From: an uncultured Planctomycetaceae bacterium
Lineage (GTDB): Bacteria > Planctomycetota > Planctomycetia > Planctomycetales > Planctomycetaceae
Direction: 5' to 3'
Assembly: GCA_913031625.1 (NCBI GenBank)
Contig: CAJWGB010000014.1
Span: 1-46,348 of the forward strand
Length of the DNA: 46,348 bases
A program made the translations under genes and the position numbers. Shown piece after piece: positions 33,320 through 42,079 of the stretch (its first letter is position 1; each line of letters begins with the position of its first letter). The notes under the pieces were generated by a model. That model saw only the letters and a list, made by a program, of their open reading frames with translations, was not told the origin of the DNA and did no database searches.

Positions 33320-34900
33320 ATGAAACTTCTGTCGACAATCCTGCTTTGTGTTGCAGCAACACTGCCCGCTGTCGCTGAGCGACCCAATATCCTGTTCATC
33401 ATGTCGGACGACCATGCGTGCAACGCCATCAGCGCTTACGGTGGACGCCTGTCAGGAGTCGCTCCCACTCCAAACATTGACCGGATCGGCAATGAGGGCG
33501 TCCGGCTGAATCGCTGCTACGTGACGAATTCGATCTGCACACCCAGTCGAGCAGTCATCCTGTCGGGACAGCATTCTCATGTGAATACAGTTCGCACACT
33601 GAACGATGCATTCCCCGGACCGGAATCAGGGACGCCCAACGTTGCCGACATACTGCGCAGATCCGGATACCTGACCGCGCTGATCGGCAAGTGGCACCTG
33701 CGGTCCGAACCGTGGGGATTCGACTACTGGAAGGTTGGGCCGGGACAGGGCAAATACTACAATCCGGCCTTCATAAGTTCACATGACAATGTTCGTTATA
33801 CCAGCCGTGACCGCGGAGTAAAATCGGTGAAAGGCTATTACACCGACCTGATTACAGACTTCGCGCTTGACTGGCTTGAGAATCGAGACGCCTCAAAGCC
33901 GTTTTTCCTGATGCTGCATCACAAGGCTCCCCATGGAAAATGGGAGCCCGCGCCGCGACATAAGAAGTACCTCGCGGAAGTGACAATACCGGAGCCACCA
34001 ACTCTGTGGGAAGACTTTTCGCACCGGTCTCCGGCCACCCGCCGGATGGGAACTTCTATCACCAGTCGCCTCGCCCCTCGACGCACCATGGTGGAAGACG
34101 TGCAAAAACCGAGTTGGCCGGCCGGATCGATCGACCTCTCGGGAATGAATTCAAAGGAACAGGGAAAGGCGGCCTACCAGAAGTATCTTCATGACTATCT
34201 GGGATGCGTGAAAGCTGTTGATGAAAACGTGGGCCGGGTTCTTGACTACCTGGACAGGAGCGGGCTCTCAGAGAACACACTGGTTATTTACACGGCCGAT
34301 CAGGGCATGTTTCTGGGTGAACATGACTATTTCGACAAGCGCTGGATTTACGAAGAATGTTTCCGCATGCCATTCTTTGCTCGGTTCCCGGGAGCAATCC
34401 CAGAGGGGTCCGTGATTGACTCCCAACTCTGCTCCAATCTTGATTTCGCTCAGACGTTTCTGGATTTCGCAGAAGTCAATGATGCGGCAGAGATCAGCAG
34501 CATGCAGGGTCACAGCCTGCGACCCATCCTTCAGGGCAAACGACCGAAGGAATGGCGGAAGGACGTGTACTACCGATATTGGATGCATAAGGCTCATCAT
34601 TACATTCCGGGCCATTACGGTGTCCGGGATGAACGCTACAAGCTGGCGTTCTTCTACGGGTTGCCTCTGGACGCGAACCTTGGCAGTCGCGGGGAGTTGG
34701 GGCCGTCGACGCCTGGCTGGGAGTTTTACGACCTGAAAAAGGACCCCCACGAAACCAGAAATGCCTATAATGACCCACAATATGCACAGGAGATTCAGCG
34801 CCTGAAACGCCGACTGCTGGAATTGAAGGCGGAGTTTGGCGATACAGATGATAAGTACCCTGCCCTGATGAAAGTCAGGCAGGAACACTGGGACAGGTAA
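33320..34900 (+). CDS. Exported arylsulfatase-type sulfatase (S1), copy 1
   Basis: A 526-residue sulfatase. Signal peptide residues 1-19 (MKLLSTILLCVAATLPAVA). The metal-binding Asp pair is in RPNILFIMSDDHACNAIS. The active-site motif CTPSR at 73-77 carries the Cys that a sulfatase-modifying enzyme converts to formylglycine. LIGKWHLR follows as the second signature, and YTADQGMFLGEHDYFDKRW supplies the C-terminal metal and substrate residues. Family: cleaves sulfate esters from polysaccharides or other sulfated compounds; the substrate is not predictable from sequence alone. It starts 6 nt after the zinc-ribbon gene and precedes a DUF1501 gene, so sulfatase and DUF1501 protein may act on the same material. 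Confidence 0.94.
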   Translation: MKLLSTILLCVAATLPAVAERPNILFIMSDDHACNAISAYGGRLSGVAPTPNIDRIGNEGVRLNRCYVTNSICTPSRAVILSGQHSHVNTVRTLNDAFPGPESGTPNVADILRRSGYLTALIGKWHLRSEPWGFDYWKVGPGQGKYYNPAFISSHDNVRYTSRDRGVKSVKGYYTDLITDFALDWLENRDASKPFFLMLHHKAPHGKWEPAPRHKKYLAEVTIPEPPTLWEDFSHRSPATRRMGTSITSRLAPRRTMVEDVQKPSWPAGSIDLSGMNSKEQGKAAYQKYLHDYLGCVKAVDENVGRVLDYLDRSGLSENTLVIYTADQGMFLGEHDYFDKRWIYEECFRMPFFARFPGAIPEGSVIDSQLCSNLDFAQTFLDFAEVNDAAEISSMQGHSLRPILQGKRPKEWRKDVYYRYWMHKAHHYIPGHYGVRDERYKLAFFYGLPLDANLGSRGELGPSTPGWEFYDLKKDPHETRNAYNDPQYAQEIQRLKRRLLELKAEFGDTDDKYPALMKVRQEHWDR

Positions 34901-35050
34901 GTTGCCCATCACGTGGCCTCTCTTTCGGCGTGTATTGCGGGGTGGCAGCAGTTGTGGGAGTTGACAACCACTGGAACAGTCAGTTCCACGCAAATCGACC
35001 TGGACGGAAGAAGGAAAACTCAGCAGGAACAGCGGCAAGAGGTGAACTCT

Positions 35051-36358
35051 ATGCATCGGCGTGAACTGATTCGACTCGGCGGCCTCAGCCTGTTTGCGCC
35101 GCTGCTGAGAAACGAAACCGCTACTGCCAGCAGTTCCACGACGTCCGAGAATGCCTGCATCTTCATGATGTTGCAGGGCGGTCTGAGTCAGCTGGATACG
35201 TGGGACCCAAAGCCGGATGCCGTCCCTGAGATCCGCGGAACCTTCAGGACATCCGCGACCGGCACGCCCGGGGTTCAATTCACAGAACTCATGCAGCGTT
35301 CCGCTCAGGTCAGTGAGCATCTGTGTGTCATCCGCTCCATGACGCACAAGTTCACTAACCACATTGCCGGTACCTATATCACACTGACAGGCAGCACAGA
35401 TCAGCAGGATCGAGATCGTGAAGCGCACGGTGACGACTTCCCCGGACCCGCCGCCGTGCTGAATTATCTCAGTCCCCGCGAACAGAGGCGGGTTCCGCGC
35501 AGCGTGTCGTTACCCAACTGGCTGAGTATCCCTGGGCCCTCCAATCGGATGCCCGGACAGTATGCTGGTTTTCTGGGAAGTGTACATGATCCCTTTCTGG
35601 TCGAAGGAGACCCATCGCGCAAAGACTACCGTCCATTGGCCCTGTCACTTCCGGTCGGCGTCACGGGTCAGCGAATGGGGTCTCGACTCTCACTCATGCA
35701 GCAACTCGACAGTTCCGCACGCCTGCTGGAATCTGAACTCCGACAGCGCTACGACCATCTTCAAAACTCCGCCTATGAGATGGTGGTCAGCGGAACAATC
35801 CGGCAGGCACTGGACCTGAGTGCTGAGCCTGATGCACTCAGGGACCGTTACGGTCGAAATCGAGTCGGTCAGTCGTTGCTGGTTGCCCGCAGATTGATTG
35901 AAGCGGGCGTCCAGTTCGTTGGCTTCAATGAGTTCAACCAGAAGTGGGACACTCACGGTGGACTTGTGGGGCGCTACCGAGGAATCGTTCCGGCGATGGA
36001 AGCTGGATTTGCTACCCTCGTGGAAGACCTCGCGGATCGCGGTTTGCTCGACCGCACCCTTGTCATCAACACGGGAGAATTCGGCCGGACACCCAAGATC
36101 AACAGTGGTGCCGGACGGGACCATTGGCCAAATGTGTATTCGACGGTCCTTGCAGGTGGGGGAGTGCAGGGAGGATCAGTTTTCGGCTCCAGCGATTCTC
36201 GCGGCGCAGAAGTCCTTTCAGCTCCCGTCTCTCCCGCTGACGTGCTCGCGACGATGTATGAGATCCTTGGCGTTGACCCCGCCACCGAACTTCGGGATCG
36301 ACTCGATCGACCAATCCAGTTGTCCGGAGGCAGGGTGCTCAGGCAGATACTTTCGTAG
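35051..36358 (+). CDS. DUF1501 family protein with Tat-like leader, copy 3
   Basis: A 435-residue DUF1501 protein starting at ATG 35051 behind AGAGGTGA. The leader has MHRRELIRLGGLSLFAPLL, a short twin-arginine motif at residues 3-4. Family segments: CIFMMLQGGLSQLDTWDPKP, KWDTHGGLVGRYRGIV, GEFGRTPKINSGAGRDHWPN and YSTVLAGGGVQGG. Unlike the other two copies it is not next to a PSCyt2/PSD1 gene but follows a sulfatase by 150 nt. That pairing suggests a different branch of the family tied to sulfated substrates. The catalytic activity of DUF1501 is unproven. Confidence 0.92.
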   Translation: MHRRELIRLGGLSLFAPLLRNETATASSSTTSENACIFMMLQGGLSQLDTWDPKPDAVPEIRGTFRTSATGTPGVQFTELMQRSAQVSEHLCVIRSMTHKFTNHIAGTYITLTGSTDQQDRDREAHGDDFPGPAAVLNYLSPREQRRVPRSVSLPNWLSIPGPSNRMPGQYAGFLGSVHDPFLVEGDPSRKDYRPLALSLPVGVTGQRMGSRLSLMQQLDSSARLLESELRQRYDHLQNSAYEMVVSGTIRQALDLSAEPDALRDRYGRNRVGQSLLVARRLIEAGVQFVGFNEFNQKWDTHGGLVGRYRGIVPAMEAGFATLVEDLADRGLLDRTLVINTGEFGRTPKINSGAGRDHWPNVYSTVLAGGGVQGGSVFGSSDSRGAEVLSAPVSPADVLATMYEILGVDPATELRDRLDRPIQLSGGRVLRQILS

Positions 36359-36563
36359 AGACAATCCGAAAAGGAGGCCGACTTTCGTAAGCAGGCACAC
36401 AACTGAGCCAGGGAAACATGGTTCCAATTGTGGCCGCGTGAGGCGTCTTACATACTCTCGGATCTGTGATGAGCAATAATGTGCGAGTTAATCAGGGGCA
36501 CTGTCAGCAGGGAGCACCGAACGGACCTCCTGTGTTGCGACTGAATTCCTTGTGGACAGAGCG

Positions 36564-36887
36564 ATGAATGAGGACAAATCGTGGGAACCCTGCCCGCCTG
36601 GCACGATCAGCGAGGTCATTGAAAGACAGGCTCAACAGGAGCGAATCTGGCGGATGTCGCGCCGATCCGTCATTGGGGGAACTCTGGCAACAGCCGCCGG
36701 AGCGATCCTGATTATCGCCGATCGACTACAGCCCGGAGCAGAATACCGGTGTGCGGACGTGATGGCCCTCGCGGATGACTATGTCTCCGGACGACTGGAA
36801 TCCGGCAAAGTGGAGCTTATTGATCAGCATCGCGGGAAGTGTCAGTCCTGCGATGAGGAGCTGACCCGGATGATGTCGCAGGCCTGA
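36564..36887 (+). CDS. Small anti-sigma-like protein with C-terminal zinc motif behind a membrane segment
   Basis: A 107-residue protein. Residues 1-30 are polar. Residues 33-53 hold a twin-arginine-like start and a hydrophobic helix (RRSVIGGTLATAAGAILIIA). The C-terminal part has C63, then H89-x3-C93-x2-C96, the exact C-x25-H-x3-C-x2-C spacing of the ZAS anti-sigma at 31896 (with DDYVSGRLESG, a common anti-sigma string). In ordinary anti-sigmas this domain precedes the membrane helix; here it follows, so it may face outward, or the hydrophobic part may be a leader. No sigma gene is adjacent: an exported DUF1501 protein lies upstream and a CxxCH protein downstream. An in-frame GTG at 36552 is an alternative start. 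Confidence 0.6.
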   Translation: MNEDKSWEPCPPGTISEVIERQAQQERIWRMSRRSVIGGTLATAAGAILIIADRLQPGAEYRCADVMALADDYVSGRLESGKVELIDQHRGKCQSCDEELTRMMSQA

Positions 36888-36994
36888 GCAATCCGGGTCG
36901 TGCGTCGCTACTGCACTCTCCCGCGCGTAGCTACATGTGAGAATCAGCACCTGCGCACACGACACAGGGTGCTCGGTGCCGGATAATCTCAGAC

Positions 36995-38323
36995 ATGAGC
37001 CGTCTGCCTCGCAGCTTGTTTCTCTTCCCGCTGCTGTTGTCTGCGACAAACGTCTGCGCACAGCTGGATTTCGAACAGCCTCCCATCAGCTACAGTGAAA
37101 CACGGCCGACCGACCGAGTCACGCGGCTGACTGACGAGCTTCGTGACGGCACCCGGAAACTGCAATGGGATAAAGAAAACGGGTACCTCCGCTCAGTGCT
37201 TCAGGCACTGGACGTTTCACCGACAACACAGACGCTTGTGTTTTCAAAGACCAGCCTGCAGGTCGGTCAGATTTCTCCAGCGCGCCCACGAGCGATTTAC
37301 TTCAGCGATGATGTGTACGTCGGGTGGGTTCAGGGTGGCCGTGAGCTGGAAATCTCAGCTTCGGATCCTCTGTTGGGTGGCACCTTTTATTCATTGCGAC
37401 AGACGCCTGGCAACGCCCGCATTGTTCGCGAGACATCTCGCTGTCTTCAGTGCCATGGCTCAACTCACACGCGACGAATTCCCGGCCACATCGTGCGCAG
37501 TGTGTTTACTGAGCGCAGCGGTCAGCCCGTATTTCGACTGGGTACTGAACTGACGGATGATTCAACGCCGTTCGATCATCGCTGGGGCGGATGGTACGTC
37601 ACCGGGAAGCATGGTGATGCGGGTCATCGGGGTAACTCATGGCTGAGTGACCGAGAGGCTGACGCGGGTTCATTGTCGCAGAATGGGAACGTCACCGATC
37701 TGTCAGGCCTGTTTGACGTGTCACCCTATTTGACAGACAAGAGTGATATCGTTGCACTCATGGTGCTGCAGCATCAGGTGCATGTGCACAATGTCCTGAC
37801 ACGCGCCGGCCATAATGGCCACCGGACATTGCGAGATGCCGTAATCATGAATCGAGCCCTTGAGCGGGCCGAAAACTTTCAGTCGGATAGTACTCAGCGG
37901 CGTTACCTTTCCGCAGCCGAGCAGATCGTGGCGGCAATCCTTTTTGCCGATGAGTTTCAGCTGACGGCTCCCGTCGATGGCACCTCCGGCTTCCGGGAGT
38001 ACTTCCAGAAACTCGGTCCGTTCGACGACAAAGGACGCAGCCTGAGGGAGTTCGATCTGAAGACTCGCCTGCTCCGCTGGCCGTGCAGCTTCCTCGTCTA
38101 TTCAGACGCATTCCGAAGTCTCCCACAGGGAGTCATGAGCAAGGTTGAGCAACGATTGCGTCAGGTTCTGGGAGGAGAATCAATCACAGAAGCTGAGGCG
38201 TCCCTCTTCAGTCCTCGACAACTCTCCGATCGAATAAAGAAATACGAACATCTGACTCCGGCTCAGCGGCTGGAAATCCTCCAGATCCTCAGGGACACCA
38301 CAGAACTAAATCTGGGCAAGTAG
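36995..38323 (+). CDS. Exported CxxCH (c-type cytochrome-like) protein of unknown function
   Basis: A 442-residue protein with a signal peptide (residues 1-22, MSRLPRSLFLFPLLLSATNV). It has one CLQCH motif at 150-154 in ETSRCLQCHGSTHTRR, the c-haem attachment signature. The C-terminal half is helical and His-rich (IVALMVLQHQVHVHNVLTRA) and ends in FSPRQLSDRIKKYEHLTPAQ. It lacks the usual small-cytochrome length, so the motif is embedded in a larger unknown domain. The FDKENGYL-like start (KLQWDKENGYLRSVLQALDV) and VFSKTSLQ segments recur, from memory, in planctomycete proteins without assigned role. It is a single-gene unit convergent with the sulfatase at 38832. Confidence 0.75.
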   Translation: MSRLPRSLFLFPLLLSATNVCAQLDFEQPPISYSETRPTDRVTRLTDELRDGTRKLQWDKENGYLRSVLQALDVSPTTQTLVFSKTSLQVGQISPARPRAIYFSDDVYVGWVQGGRELEISASDPLLGGTFYSLRQTPGNARIVRETSRCLQCHGSTHTRRIPGHIVRSVFTERSGQPVFRLGTELTDDSTPFDHRWGGWYVTGKHGDAGHRGNSWLSDREADAGSLSQNGNVTDLSGLFDVSPYLTDKSDIVALMVLQHQVHVHNVLTRAGHNGHRTLRDAVIMNRALERAENFQSDSTQRRYLSAAEQIVAAILFADEFQLTAPVDGTSGFREYFQKLGPFDDKGRSLREFDLKTRLLRWPCSFLVYSDAFRSLPQGVMSKVEQRLRQVLGGESITEAEASLFSPRQLSDRIKKYEHLTPAQRLEILQILRDTTELNLGK

Positions 38324-38831
38324 ACCGAAGCGAGGGCCGGCGCTGGTCGTGCAGGGCCGGCTATCTATTTACAGCTTCATAGCGGAGCGGCGCGAGCCGC
38401 CCGGCCGAGTGTGCCTACGAGTTGGCTGCCGGATTGGTCAATTCGAACTCGGAAGGCGGTTCGGCCGGAGTGCCTGCGCACTTCCGCTAATGAACGGGAC
38501 TTCCTGCTGCAAAGCCAATCGCTGCAACCAGTGACCACGATGGGTGCAATTTCCTGATCAGCGAGGGACAACGTTGCATCTGCGATCAGATCCCCTGCTC
38601 ACCCTTCGGGTTTCTATTCAGGCAGACGCCAAACTCAAATTGAATGCGCTTTAGTGCGCCGTTGCATCATACAAGCCCGCAACACAGGCAAAGCGTCTGT
38701 AGCCCGCCTCTGTGGGGCCGGGATAATCGAATCGACGAGCCTGCACTGGCACAATAAGCCCCGCGCTCACAGAGCTCGGCTACAAATTGCCCCGACCGTC
38801 TGGCGACGGTAGCTACATCTATTCACGGCTT
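38324..38831. other. Intergenic region with REP-like hairpins between convergent genes
   Basis: This 508-bp gap has no gene. It holds a GCGGC/GCCGC hairpin near 38390-38405 and the long inverted repeat at 38698-38784. It also holds a short CCGTC/GACGG hairpin near 38797-38815, just before the end of the leftward sulfatase, which could help to terminate transcripts from either side. Confidence 0.5.
38698..38784. repeat. REP-like inverted repeat, copy B
   Basis: Arms 38698-38714 (TGTAGCCCGCCTCTGTG) and 38768-38784 (CACAGAGCTCGGCTACA) pair at 14 of 17 positions, about 53 bp apart. The ends match the element at 30920-30987, which supports a dispersed family. Confidence 0.6.
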
Positions 38832-40178
38832 TCAAGGCCTCAGTTCCTCGATACGTTTCCGGGCGGCATCACGCAGCTGCTTCAGTTGCTGCGGTCGGGA
38901 TTGAGACAGGTCTTTCGCTTCATTCGGATCTGCCTTGAGGTCAAACAGATACTCTGTTCCGTTGGAGTCCTGCAGATACTTGAGCGGTCCACGTCGGAAT
39001 GCCGTCCACTGACCTCGATTGAGTTCAGCATGTGAGCCCGTCTGCCAGAGCAGATCTCTGGGTGGCACGTTTGATCGACCCTGAAGATGGGACACAAGAC
39101 TGGTTCCGTCGGTTGAGCCTGAATCAGCTCCAGCCAGTTCGCAGAAGGTCGCACAGAGGTCCAGCGAACACACCACGTCATCGCTGACAGACCCGGCCCT
39201 GATCTTCCCCGGCCACCGCATTACACAGGGCACCTTCAACCCACCTTCAAACAGCGTTGCCTTGTTTCCGCGGAGGGGCGTGTTGCTGCCTCCGTAGACT
39301 GGATCTCCTCCATGATCGGTCAGAAAGATCAGCAGGGTGTCTTCTGCCAGTTCGGTCTCCTCAAGCGTGGCAAGAATGCGACCGACACCATCATCCAGTG
39401 AAACGGCCATCGCAGCGAACTCTCGCCGAATCTTGTCTTCGATGAACGAGACACGTTTCAGGTCCGAGGCCTGAGCCTGCATGATGTTGACCGTTTCGTT
39501 CTTTGATGGGTTCCACCCTTTGCCAAAATGGGGCGCGTTGTAGGGCAGGTAGAGGAAGAAGGGTCGGTCTGATTTCTTTTGTCGCCTGAGATAGCTAACT
39601 GCTTCATCGGTGATCAGTTCCGTCGCATATCCGTTGTGCGGCACGATCTTCGTATTGTGATACCAATCGTTGGTACGGCCGTAGGTCATGGTGAAGTAAT
39701 CGATACACCCACCAGTGTGGCCCCGAAACAGCTCAAAGCCATGATGCACCGGCAGAAACTTGGCGTCGCCATGGCCAAGGTGCCATTTGCCAAGCAACGC
39801 TGTTTGGTAGCCTGCTTTGGCAAGCTGAGCGGCAACCGTGGTTTCATGAGACCGCAGACCACGCTGCTTATGCTCGTCTGCCAGAAACATCAGGGCAGAC
39901 AACAGCTGGTCCTGGGACCGAATCGGGTTTCTTCCCGTCAACAGGCCGTATCGCGATGGAGTGCAGATGGATGATGCGGAATACCAGTTGTTGAACTTCA
40001 GCCCTTCCTGTGCAATTCGATCGATGTTCGGTGTGGGAATTTCACTCCCGTAGCAACCAACATCATTGACTCCCTGATCGTCGCTGAAGATCAGAACAAT
40101 GTTGGGACGCTCCGCTGAAACTGTGACAGTGGAAAGAAACAGCAGTGCGGCAGACAGGGAAGCGAATGAGCGGTTCAT
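38832..40178 (-). CDS. Exported sulfatase (S1), copy 2
   Basis: A 448-residue sulfatase. The signal peptide ends near residue 22 (LFLSTVTVSA). The metal-binding DD is in RPNIVLIFSDDQGVNDVGCY. CTPSR at 72-76 is the formylglycine motif. LLGKWHLGH is the second signature, and FLTDHGGDPVYGGSNTPLRG carries the C-terminal Asp/His and Lys-equivalent sites. The NYYRxxL-like and RWPGKIRAGSVSDDVVCSLD segments are typical of planctomycete sulfatases. Its ATG overlaps the stop of the upstream repeat-motif gene as ATGA, so the two are translated in coupling. The two sulfatases of this window are only distantly alike (526 vs 448 residues). Confidence 0.94.
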   Translation of the reverse strand: MNRSFASLSAALLFLSTVTVSAERPNIVLIFSDDQGVNDVGCYGSEIPTPNIDRIAQEGLKFNNWYSASSICTPSRYGLLTGRNPIRSQDQLLSALMFLADEHKQRGLRSHETTVAAQLAKAGYQTALLGKWHLGHGDAKFLPVHHGFELFRGHTGGCIDYFTMTYGRTNDWYHNTKIVPHNGYATELITDEAVSYLRRQKKSDRPFFLYLPYNAPHFGKGWNPSKNETVNIMQAQASDLKRVSFIEDKIRREFAAMAVSLDDGVGRILATLEETELAEDTLLIFLTDHGGDPVYGGSNTPLRGNKATLFEGGLKVPCVMRWPGKIRAGSVSDDVVCSLDLCATFCELAGADSGSTDGTSLVSHLQGRSNVPPRDLLWQTGSHAELNRGQWTAFRRGPLKYLQDSNGTEYLFDLKADPNEAKDLSQSRPQQLKQLRDAARKRIEELRP

Positions 40179-40981
40179 GAATTGCTTTCTACCTGGTTTC
40201 GAACCTGCTGAAACACGTTGGGCGCTGGTGGAGCATCCTCAGCCGTCAATCCTGCCTGTTGATAAATCTGATCGAAGATCGTCGGTGTGCTGTCGCCACT
40301 CCCATAGTCAGGCAGCGTCTTCGGTGTGACGCTGTACGTGTTCTCCGGCTGGGTGACTGCTTCCGTAGTTTCGGCGGCGTCCGGCTCTGATGGTTCAGCA
40401 TCCGAGTCCGATCCATGCTGACTCTGAGAAGGCCTGGCAGGAGGTGCAGCTCCGCCGGAGGAAGCGCGTATCTGTTCAAGTGGACTCAGGCCGCTGGTTG
40501 CCCTGGCTGTCTTCGGTTCGGACGCTTTGGGCTGCTCAGCTGCCTGCGGTTGCGCGGGGGGTCGCGCGGGACCCCCGGCACTCTGCCGAATCTGGTCCAG
40601 AGGAGACAGTCCAGCTGACTTCCTGCCGGGAGCTTCAGGAGCCGTTTTGCCAGTAGCCTGAGCTCGAATCTGGTCCAGCGGACTTGCGCCAGTCGGTGCC
40701 GTGCCTGCTGGTTTAACGGAAGGAGCCTCTGCCTTAACCTCAGGGGCCTCAACAGCCTCGGTCTTCTGTACCTGAACAACTGTCAGATACTGAGGGTCAA
40801 TATCGTACCAGCCGATATCGGCAAGCCCGTCAAACTCAACCAGTGCCCGGCAGTTCATATTGACCGTTCGGACGAGCCCGGTGAGCCCTTCGAAGCGTCT
40901 CAGCTCCGGCACTCCGGTGGCCACCTTGACATGACGGTCAGTGAGTTCACGTTTCAGTTGTTCAGCGCGTTCAATCGACAT
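40175..40981 (-). CDS. Protein with repeated SPLDQIR motifs, coupled to the sulfatase
   Basis: A 268-residue protein without signal peptide. Residues 1-72 form a small folded domain (RHVKVATGVPELRRFEGLTG, VNMNCRALVEFDGLADIGWY) resembling an SH3/KOW-type barrel. The rest is disordered and rich in Pro, Ala, Ser and Glu. Three clear short repeats occur: SPLDQIR at 100-106, SPLDQIR at 126-132 and SPLEQIR at 167-173, each followed by a small-residue run; TIFDQIY (234-240) and NVFQQVR (255-261) are degenerate copies. The start at 40981 is the first ATG before the folded domain. Its stop and the sulfatase start share ATGA. The repeats may be short linear motifs that each bind the same partner. Function unknown. 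Confidence 0.75.
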   Translation of the reverse strand: MSIERAEQLKRELTDRHVKVATGVPELRRFEGLTGLVRTVNMNCRALVEFDGLADIGWYDIDPQYLTVVQVQKTEAVEAPEVKAEAPSVKPAGTAPTGASPLDQIRAQATGKTAPEAPGRKSAGLSPLDQIRQSAGGPARPPAQPQAAEQPKASEPKTARATSGLSPLEQIRASSGGAAPPARPSQSQHGSDSDAEPSEPDAAETTEAVTQPENTYSVTPKTLPDYGSGDSTPTIFDQIYQQAGLTAEDAPPAPNVFQQVRNQVESNS

Positions 40982-41278
40982 GGCAGGATTCTGGCCGGAC
41001 GGATCCGGGGATTCAATCGCATTGGCAGCATCCTCGGCGACGGCACGGTTAATGCCTCCCTGTGTCAGTAATTTCCGGCTCTGAGAGTGCCGGAGCTGGT
41101 CACTTCGCTGGTCACTCCGGCCGACAGGCGTCATTCTCACGTTTTGAAAGCTGGCTGCTTCGCGCCCGAAGTTATGGCAATCAGACACTGGGTGACATAC
41201 TATTATGTCTCTGAGCCGAACCGGCACCGCAGGATTTCGAGACGCTTTTCCGCGTTCCTGTTTATTTGTGGTCACAAA

Positions 41279-42070
41279 ATGCTTGCCCGTCGAGAACTGT
41301 TCCCAAACGTTCTGGAACTGAACTTCCAGGCACGTCGCCGCTTTGGCTGCTGTGTGTACCTGCTGTATTCGGGCGATGACTGGGCTCTGGTCGACATCGG
41401 CTACGAAGACACGGTCCAGGAAATCATTGATCTCATCCGCGACATGGACTTCCCGCTGTCCAACTGTCGCTACCTGATCGCCACTCACGCAGATGCTGAT
41501 CATGTGCAGGGGCTGAAACGAGCCGCCGAACTGCTGCCGCACGCCGAAACAGTCGCCCACCCCGATGCCAAATCGATTTTGGAACAGGGTGACCGAATCG
41601 CAAGTTATGCAGAGATCCCTGCCCAGCAGATCTCAATCGACATGCCGGTTTTTGAGATTCAGAAAACTGCCAGTGAAGGTGACCTGCTGCCACTGGGTGA
41701 GAAGCAGATCGAAGTCTGGGACACGCCCGGACATGCCACCGGTCAGCTTTCGTTTCGCTTCGATAATCTCCTGCTTTCCGGCGATAACATTTTCCGCGAC
41801 GGCTGCGTGGGAGGGATCGATGCTCATCACGGATCTGACATTCCGGACTTCATCGAATCACTGAAACGAATTCAGGCGAGTGACATTGAGTGGCTGCTGC
41901 CGAGCCATGGTCCGGCCTTTCGGAACGAACATGCGCTGCTGCAGTCGACCATCAATCGGCTCGATGGGTACCAGCACATGGCTGACTTTGGCACGTGTGC
42001 AGTCGACTGGCCCCTGATGGACGAATGGGACGACGAACTCGCCCGCGGGACTGCTCCGACTGACAACTGA
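41279..42070 (+). CDS. Metallo-beta-lactamase-fold hydrolase with variant HxDxDH motif
   Basis: A 263-residue MBL-fold protein. The first metal motif is H70-A-D72-A-D74-H75 in [11 protein letters not shown]; the usual second His of HxHxDH is Asp. H152 ([13 protein letters not shown]), D169 (LLSGDNIF) and H210 (LLPSHGPAF) complete the site. Glyoxalase II-like and related hydrolases share the layout. The start at 41279 is uncertain: no strong Shine-Dalgarno is present and the frame stays open upstream. It is followed 9 nt later by the sigma-kinase fusion gene, so the two are probably co-transcribed. The substrate is not predictable, and the changed ligand may alter the metal or reaction. Confidence 0.88.
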   Translation: MLARRELFPNVLELNFQARRRFGCCVYLLYSGDDWALVDIGYEDTVQEIIDLIRDMDFPLSNCRYLIATHADADHVQGLKRAAELLPHAETVAHPDAKSILEQGDRIASYAEIPAQQISIDMPVFEIQKTASEGDLLPLGEKQIEVWDTPGHATGQLSFRFDNLLLSGDNIFRDGCVGGIDAHHGSDIPDFIESLKRIQASDIEWLLPSHGPAFRNEHALLQSTINRLDGYQHMADFGTCAVDWPLMDEWDDELARGTAPTDN

Positions 42071-42079
42071 CAGAGGCGG

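Noticed and set aside
34268-35428. 386-codon minus-strand frame with a hydrophobic start
   Set aside because: It overlaps the sulfatase and DUF1501 genes on the other strand, which carry clear motifs; no family resemblance is seen in the antisense product.
40982-41560. Upstream extension of the SPLDQIR protein by 193 codons
   Set aside because: The extension overlaps the start of the MBL-fold gene on the other strand and has no protein-like pattern; the folded domain begins at 40981.
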